Shown one piece after another: positions 59,247-64,000 of a stretch of 64,000 nucleotides of DNA. The DNA lies in assembly GCF_012726265.1 (NCBI RefSeq), contig NZ_JAASAG010000006.1, positions 394,296 to 458,295 on the forward strand. The letters are read 5' to 3'. Below the pieces are notes generated by a model, which was not told the DNA's origin, did no database searches, and saw only the letters and a program-made list of their open reading frames with translations. Numbering within the stretch: the stretch's first letter is position 1; each line of letters begins with the position of its first letter. A program made the translations under genes and the position numbers. This DNA is from Streptomyces sp. HNM0575 (GTDB lineage Bacteria > Actinomycetota > Actinomycetes > Streptomycetales > Streptomycetaceae).

Positions 59247-60597
59247 AGTGACCAACCCGGCCACCGGGGAACTGATCGAGGAACTCCCCAACGCGACCGA
59301 CGAGGAGGTCCTCGCGGCGATCGGCCGCGTCGACGACGCATACGGCTCCTGGCGGCGCCGGCCGGTCGCCGAGCGCGCGGACATCGCCCTGCGGGCGGCG
59401 GAGCTGTTCGCCGAACGCGCCGACGAGCTCGCCGGGATCATGGCACTCGAGATGGGCAAGCGGATCAGCGAGGGGCGCGGAGAGATCGGCGTCGTCCGCG
59501 ACATCTTCGAGTTCTACGGCTCCAACGGCCCCGAGTTGCTGGCGGACGAACCGCTGACCCTCAAGACCGGCGAGGCCGCCATCGCGAAGGAGCCGATCGG
59601 TGCGCTGCTCGGCGTGATGCCGTGGAACTTCCCCTGCTACCAGGTCGCCCGGTTCGTGGCACCCAACCTCGTGCTCGGCAACACGATCCTGCTCAAGCAC
59701 GCCTCCATCTGCCCACGGTCCGCCGTCGCCATCGAACGGATCCTGCACGACGCAGGGGTGCCCGAGGACGCGTACGTGAACGTCTTCGCGTCCAGCAAGC
59801 AGGTCCCGTGGGTGCTCGCGGACCCCCGCATCAAGGGGGTGTCGCTGACCGGAAGCGAGCGGGCGGGCATCTCCGTCGCGGCGGAGGCGGGGCGGAACCT
59901 GAAGCGTGCCGTCCTCGAACTGGGCGGTTCCGACCCGCTGATCGTGCTGGACACCGACGACATGGACCGGACCGTGAAGGCCACGGCGACGGCCCGGATG
60001 GGCAACTGCGGCCAGTCCTGCAACGCGCCGAAGCGGATGATCGTGATGGCCGACATTTACGAGGAGTTCGTGGAGGGCTTCACCAAGCGCGTCGCGGACT
60101 ACTACCAGCCCGGCGACCCCACGGATCCGGCGACCAAGCTGCCCCCGCTCGCCTCCGCCGCCGCTGCCGACGAGGTGGCCGCCCAGGTGCGTACCGCTGT
60201 CGACCAGGGTGCGACGCTGCGGACCGGTGGCAACCGGTTCGGCCCCGGCGCCTTCCTGGAGGCCACGGTCCTGACCGATGTGACACCTGAGATGGACGCC
60301 TACCACGAGGAGATCTTCGGCCCGGTCGCTCTGCTGTTGCGAGCCGGGACCGAGGAGGAGGCGATCGCCATCGCCAACGACTCGCCCTTCGGTCTGGGCG
60401 CCGCCGTCTTCGGAACCGACCCCGAGCGGAACCGCAGGGTCGCCGACCGGATCGAGGCGGGCATGGTCTACATCAACAAGTCCGGCGGCTCCGTGGCGGA
60501 CCTGCCGTTCGGCGGCATCAAGCGCTCCGGCATGGGCCGCGAGCTCGGGGCGCTCGGCATCGAGGAGTTCATGAACAAGAAGTCGATCCGGTTGTGA
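59239..60597 (+). CDS. NAD(P)-dependent aldehyde (succinate-semialdehyde-type) dehydrogenase
   Basis: 452 residues. Family motifs: VMPWNFPCYQVARFVAPNLV (about 125), LTGSERAGISVAAEAG, the general base Glu in LELGGSDPLIVL (about 232) and the nucleophile Cys in GNCGQSCNAPKRM (about 265), then EEIFGPVALLLRAGTEEEAI and PFGGIKRSGMGRELG. It matches short NAD-dependent succinate-semialdehyde dehydrogenases. It oxidises an aldehyde to the acid. Start fixed by the duplicated GGAGGT. Confidence 0.92.
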   Translation: MYSVTNPATGELIEELPNATDEEVLAAIGRVDDAYGSWRRRPVAERADIALRAAELFAERADELAGIMALEMGKRISEGRGEIGVVRDIFEFYGSNGPELLADEPLTLKTGEAAIAKEPIGALLGVMPWNFPCYQVARFVAPNLVLGNTILLKHASICPRSAVAIERILHDAGVPEDAYVNVFASSKQVPWVLADPRIKGVSLTGSERAGISVAAEAGRNLKRAVLELGGSDPLIVLDTDDMDRTVKATATARMGNCGQSCNAPKRMIVMADIYEEFVEGFTKRVADYYQPGDPTDPATKLPPLASAAAADEVAAQVRTAVDQGATLRTGGNRFGPGAFLEATVLTDVTPEMDAYHEEIFGPVALLLRAGTEEEAIAIANDSPFGLGAAVFGTDPERNRRVADRIEAGMVYINKSGGSVADLPFGGIKRSGMGRELGALGIEEFMNKKSIRL

Positions 60598-60640
60598 GCA
60601 CTTCGCACTTCGGGCCGCAGGCCATCGCCGAGGTGAGGGC

Positions 60641-60858
60641 GATTCCCGGTGCCCGGTGCCCGGTCCGAGGTGACCGCGGATTCCCGATGCCCGGTCCGAG
60701 ATGACCGCGGATTCCCGATGCCCGGCCCGAGGTGACCGCTGAGCCCGTCGCGCCGGCTGAGACGCCCCTCTCAGCCGGCGCGGCTGCCCTGTCACCGAGA
60801 CGCGCGCCTGCACGCGTAGGCCTGCACGCGTACGTCTGCACGCGTACGTCTGCACGCG
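60641..60858. repeat. Two arrays of intergenic tandem repeats
   Basis: Array 1 (about 60641-60738): three ~31-38-bp units beginning GATTCCCG(A/G)TGCCCGG and ending GAGGTGACCGC. Array 2 (60808-60858): four copies of CTGCACGCG spaced exactly 14 bases (60808, 60822, 60836, 60850), three of them continuing TA. No coding sequence is seen in the 320-base gap; the arrays lie between convergent genes. Confidence 0.75.
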
Positions 60859-60918
60859 GCGGCCGGGCCGCCGGCGACTCGGGGCTCCGGCCCGCGGGAC
60901 GCGGGAACCGCTCGCTGC

Positions 60919-62898
60919 CTACGGCGTGACCAGGGTGATCTCGGTCGCCTTGACGCTGGTCCACACGGTCGTGCCGTCTGCGAGCCGGAGTTCGCTCGCG
61001 GCCTGCGGGGTGATCTCGGCGACGAGGTCGGGGACCTCGTCGGAGGTGATCAGGACTCGGAGGCGGCTGCCGACGGCGGTGATCTCGCGTACGGTTCCGG
61101 GCCAGTTGTTGCGGGGGCTGCCGCTGGGACGTTCGCGATGCAGGGAGACGGCCTCGGGGGCGATGACCGCCAGCGCGCGCGTCCCTTCGGCCACCGGATC
61201 GGCCAGGACGAGGGTTCCTCCGCCCGCGAGGGAGAGCGTGCCTTCCGAAGTCGCCGTGCCGGGCCAGGCGTTGCGGCCGAGCATCCGCGCGACCCACGGC
61301 GAGCGCGGGTGCCGGGAGACCTCGCCGGGTGTGTCGAACTGAAGGGTCCGTCCGTCGTCGAGGACCAGGACGCGGTCGCCGAGCGAGATGGCTTCGACCG
61401 GGTCGTGTGTCACCAACAGGCATACGCCGCCGAAGCCTTCGAGATGTGTGCGCAAGGTGTGGCGGACCTGGGCGCGGGTGGTCTGGTCGAGCGCCGCGAG
61501 CGGCTCGTCGAGCAGGAGCAGCCGTGGACGGGCGGCCAACGCCCTTGCCAGTGCGACGCGTTGGGCCTGGCCGCCGGAGAGCTGTGACGGCCTGCGCCGG
61601 GCGAGGTGCCCGACTCCGAGCCTGCCCAGCCAGTCCTGTGCGGCGCGGCGGGCCTCGGCCCGTGGCACGCCGCCGGTGCGCAGCCCGTATGCGGTGTTGG
61701 CGAGCGCGGTGAGGTGGGGGAAGAGGGCGCCGTCCTGCGGGACCCAGGCGACGCCGCGGTGGTGCGGGGGCAGGTGCGTGACGTCGGTGTCGCCGAGACG
61801 CAGCCGGGCGTGGGCGCGTGGGGTGAGTCCGAGCAGGGCGCGCAGCAGGGTGGTCTTGCCGGCGCCGTTGGGCCCGACGACGGCGATCGTGGTGCCGCCC
61901 GCGGCATCGAGGACGACGTCGTTGAAGCCGGTCACTTCCGTGTTCAGGGAGCAGAGCCGCTGCGGAGCCGGGGCTTCCGCGGGGGCGGGCGGCGTGCCGC
62001 GAACGGTCTCTGCCGCCGCCGCTCCCTCTTCCTCTCGCTTTCCCTCTTCCTCCCGCTCTTCGTCCGGCTGCTGCTCGTCCCTGCTCCCGATGCGCTGTCC
62101 GGCCGCGCCGGCCCAGCGTCCGCGCAGGGCGACGAGGACGGCCATGGCGACGGCAAGCAGCAGCAGCGACACGGACGTTGCGGCCTCCGGCTGGTCCTGC
62201 AACAGGAGGTAGACGTCCAGCGGCAGCGTCTGCGTCGTACCGGGAAGGTTGCCCGCGAAGGTGATCGTCGCGCCGAACTCGCCGAGCGCCCGCGCCCAGG
62301 TGAGCGCGGCCCCGGCGGCCAGCCCCGGGGCGACCAGCGGCAGCGTGACGGTGAAGAAAACCCTTGCCGGGGAGGCGCCGAGGGACGCGGCGGTCTCCTC
62401 GTAAGTCGTGCGCAGTCCCGCGATCGTGCCTTCGAGGCTGATGACCATGAACGGCATCGCCACGAACGTCGCGGCGACGACGGCGCCGGAGGTGTGGAAC
62501 GGCAGGACGATGCCCAGGTCGTCCTCCAGCCACGGCCCGAGGAGCCCGCGCCGCCCGAATCCCAGCAGCAGCGCGACACCGCCGACGGTCGGCGGGAGCA
62601 CCATCGGCAGCAGCACCAGCGAACGCACCAGCGCCTTCCCCGGGAAGCGGACGCGGGCCAGCAGCCACGCCAGCGGTACGCCCAGGAGCAGGGACAGCCC
62701 GAGCGCGCAGAAGGACACCAGCAGCGACAGCCGCAGCGCGACGGTGACCTCGGGGCTCGTCAGATGGGAGCCGAGTTCGCTCCACTCGGTACGGGCCAGG
62801 ATGCCGACCAGCGGCAGCAGCAGGAACCCGATGGCGACCAGGGCGGGCACGGCGAGAGCAGCCGGTGTGCGGGTGCCGGGTGCGCGGAGGCGGCTCAT
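60919..62898 (-). CDS. modBC: Molybdate ABC transporter, permease-ATPase fusion (ModB-ModC)
   Basis: 659 residues. Residues ~1-265 are the permease with five to six membrane segments (AALAVPALVAIGFLLLPLVG; SLLVSFCALGLSLLLGVPLA) and the EAA loop EETAASLGASPARVFFTVTLP. A charged Glu/Arg-rich linker (~270-320) leads to the ATPase: Walker A VVGPNGAGKTTLLRALLG, signature QLSGGQAQRVALARALA, Walker B RLLLLDEPLAALDQ, H-loop LLVTHDPVEAI, and a C-terminal TOBE domain that binds oxyanion. ModB and ModC are separate proteins in most bacteria. The partner binding protein is encoded upstream at 62998-63792. Confidence 0.92.
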   Translation of the reverse strand: MSRLRAPGTRTPAALAVPALVAIGFLLLPLVGILARTEWSELGSHLTSPEVTVALRLSLLVSFCALGLSLLLGVPLAWLLARVRFPGKALVRSLVLLPMVLPPTVGGVALLLGFGRRGLLGPWLEDDLGIVLPFHTSGAVVAATFVAMPFMVISLEGTIAGLRTTYEETAASLGASPARVFFTVTLPLVAPGLAAGAALTWARALGEFGATITFAGNLPGTTQTLPLDVYLLLQDQPEAATSVSLLLLAVAMAVLVALRGRWAGAAGQRIGSRDEQQPDEEREEEGKREEEGAAAAETVRGTPPAPAEAPAPQRLCSLNTEVTGFNDVVLDAAGGTTIAVVGPNGAGKTTLLRALLGLTPRAHARLRLGDTDVTHLPPHHRGVAWVPQDGALFPHLTALANTAYGLRTGGVPRAEARRAAQDWLGRLGVGHLARRRPSQLSGGQAQRVALARALAARPRLLLLDEPLAALDQTTRAQVRHTLRTHLEGFGGVCLLVTHDPVEAISLGDRVLVLDDGRTLQFDTPGEVSRHPRSPWVARMLGRNAWPGTATSEGTLSLAGGGTLVLADPVAEGTRALAVIAPEAVSLHRERPSGSPRNNWPGTVREITAVGSRLRVLITSDEVPDLVAEITPQAASELRLADGTTVWTSVKATEITLVTP

Positions 62899-62997
62899 CG
62901 ACGTGTCCAGACTGGGGAGTTGGGGGGGGGGTGGGGCGTAGCACGGGGCTGTCCGGCGACGCGCGTCACCGGACAGCCCCAGAGCTCTGCGTTCAGG

Positions 62998-63792
62998 TCA
63001 GGGCTTCTGGAAGCCCGCGTCGCGCAGCAGCTTCTGCGCCTCCGGAGTGCTCAGCCACTTCACGAAGGCGGCGGCGGCCTTGGAGTTCTTGGACGACTTG
63101 AGGGTGGCGGCCGGGTAGGAGGCGACGGCGTTCTCGTCGTCCGGGATCTTGATCGCTTGGACCTTGTCCGGGACGGTGGCGGCGTCCGTCTTGTAGACGA
63201 TCCCCGCGTCCGCCTCCCCGAGTTCGACCTTGCTCAGCACCGCCCGGACGTTGGCCTCCTCGGAGACCGGCTTGACCTTGATCTTCTGCTCGTCCAGCAC
63301 CTGCCGGCTGTAGCGGCCGACCGGCACCTCGGGCGCGGCGAGCACGACCTTCAGCTTGGGGTCGGCCAGGTCCTTCAACTTCCTGATCTTCTCGGGGTTG
63401 TTCTTGCCGGTGGCGATGACGAGACGGTTCTTCGCGATGACGGTGGGCTTGCCCGCGTCGGACTTCAGCCCGTCCATCGTCTTGGTGTCCGCCGTGACCA
63501 GCGCGTCGGCGGGGGCACCCTGCTTGACCTGAGCGGCCAGTTCCTGGGAGCCGGCGAAGGAGAACTTCAGCTTCGTCCCCGGGTTCTCCTTCTCGTACTT
63601 CTTCCCTGCCGTCTTGAACACGTCGGTCAGCGAAGAGGCGGCCAGGACCGTCAGGTTGGCCTTAGGGGCACTGCTCGAACCGTCTTTCGTGCCGCTGCCC
63701 TTGTCGTCGCCGCCGCAGGCGGCGAGCGGCACGAGAAGGGCGGCGGTGAGAACTGCGGCGGCAGTGCGCCGAGGTGTGATCGTGGATGACAT
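62998..63792 (-). CDS. modA: Molybdate-binding lipoprotein ModA
   Basis: 264 residues. Lipoprotein signal MSSTITPRRTAAAVLTAALL with lipobox LAAC (Cys at about 26) and a Gly/Ser linker. The ModA start NLTVLAASSLTDVFKTAGKK, then FSFAGSQELAAQVKQGAPAD with the Ser residues that ligate molybdate or tungstate, and DAGIVYKTDA. It captures the oxyanion outside the membrane and delivers it to the ModB-ModC fusion ~100 bases downstream. The gap (62899-62997) contains a run of nine G. Confidence 0.93.
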   Translation of the reverse strand: MSSTITPRRTAAAVLTAALLVPLAACGGDDKGSGTKDGSSSAPKANLTVLAASSLTDVFKTAGKKYEKENPGTKLKFSFAGSQELAAQVKQGAPADALVTADTKTMDGLKSDAGKPTVIAKNRLVIATGKNNPEKIRKLKDLADPKLKVVLAAPEVPVGRYSRQVLDEQKIKVKPVSEEANVRAVLSKVELGEADAGIVYKTDAATVPDKVQAIKIPDDENAVASYPAATLKSSKNSKAAAAFVKWLSTPEAQKLLRDAGFQKP

Positions 63793-63903
63793 GAGGCCGA
63801 AGCTCCTTGGCGGTGAGGTTGACGGGCGGCGGCGCGTGGGGCGGAAGTGTGGGGGCAGGCCGGACGGCTGGTGAAGCGGGGGGGGGTGTCCCTATGGGTT
63901 TCG

Positions 63904-64000
63904 TCAACCCGTGGGGGTGGGCTTGGGGTCGTAGAAGGTGCCGTCGCGGAGCATGGCGAAGAGCACGTCGGCTCGTCGTCTCGCGAGGCAGAGGAGGGCT
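63904..64000 (-). CDS. IS110-family transposase, C-terminal end (5' part outside window)
   Basis: Read on the minus strand, the last 32 codons give ALLCLARRRADVLFAMLRDG and TFYDPKPTPTG followed by a stop. This is the typical end of actinomycete IS110/IS116/IS902 transposases (DEDD type). The rest lies beyond the right edge, so completeness of the insertion sequence cannot be judged. Confidence 0.72.
   Translation of the reverse strand, partial: ALLCLARRRADVLFAMLRDGTFYDPKPTPTG

Noticed and set aside
60641..60858. CRISPR-like array
   Set aside because: The repeats are direct tandem units without unique spacers, and no cas genes are in the window.
62899..62997. Molybdenum-cofactor riboswitch before modBC
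   Set aside because: The gap is only ~100 bases, contains a G-run and shows no conserved riboswitch core.

Overview
The window looks like a stretch of a Streptomyces (or close actinomycete) chromosome: very high GC with strong third-position G/C, frequent GTG/TTG starts, ATGA and GTGA coupled genes, a pSAM2-like integrative element and a large biosynthetic gene cluster. I see no rRNA and no CRISPR array.

Layout. (1) 1-5.4 kb: a defence-type operon with a Z1-domain protein (5' end off the window), a cytosine-5 methylase homologue that has lost its catalytic Cys, a MutL/MORC-type GHKL ATPase and a second, intact cytosine-5 methylase. (2) 5.7-31.4 kb: a hybrid NRPS-PKS cluster. One arm runs leftward (Gfo/Idh dehydrogenase, class IV aminotransferase, DUF3500 protein, SDR). 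The other runs rightward as a tightly coupled operon: split transketolase, GT-B glycosyltransferase-like protein, APH-like kinase, FAD oxidoreductase, A-PCP NRPS, KS-AT-ACP PKS, then a hydroxymalonyl/methoxymalonyl-ACP cassette (FkbK-, FkbJ-, FkbI- and FkbH-like). A methyltransferase, an MFS exporter, an ATP-grasp ligase and, convergently, an aldo/keto reductase follow. No thioesterase, C domain with an active site or pathway regulator is visible, so release and control are open questions. (3) 31.8-34.5 kb: a domesticated D5-type primase/helicase with a broken P-loop and an orphan pair of helical, WXG100-like proteins.

(4) 34.7-55.2 kb: a tRNA-Arg(CCU) integration hot spot. The functional tRNA gene lies at 55122-55197. 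A perfect 46-bp copy of its 3' half lies at 38742-38787, and an older, imperfect copy at 34711. Between the first two sits a 16.4-kb actinomycete integrative and conjugative element (AICE): integrase, excisionase, RepSA-like HUH replicase, Spd proteins, FtsK/TraSA-type translocase, and XRE/ABM regulators. Its cargo is defensive: a PstI/BsuBI-type restriction-modification pair, a tRNA-Tyr-like locus, a PARIS-like ATPase plus DUF4435 TOPRIM pair of lower GC, a NERD protein and an anti-sigma-like ATPase. The 34.7-38.7 kb interval is gene debris (GntR/UTRA fragment, hemC fragment, truncated Lsr2), as expected from an older decayed insertion.

(5) 55.4-64 kb: ordinary chromosome. It holds a secreted sedolisin, a frameshifted glutamine-amidotransferase/methyltransferase fusion, an aldehyde dehydrogenase whose ribosome-binding site and start are tandemly duplicated, tandem intergenic repeats, a molybdate transporter (ModA and a fused ModB-ModC), and the 3' end of an IS110-family transposase at the right edge.

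How it works together (inference): the AICE pairs a Type II R-M system with PARIS, which is known to respond to phage anti-restriction proteins, giving a layered defence. The xre product probably controls its own operon and the transfer operon through a related GTAC-rich site found on both sides of it. The BGC appears to join an adenylated acid to a C2-oxygenated extender made from 1,3-bisphosphoglycerate, with a transketolase-derived building block and an ATP-grasp ligation. I cannot match it to a known product.
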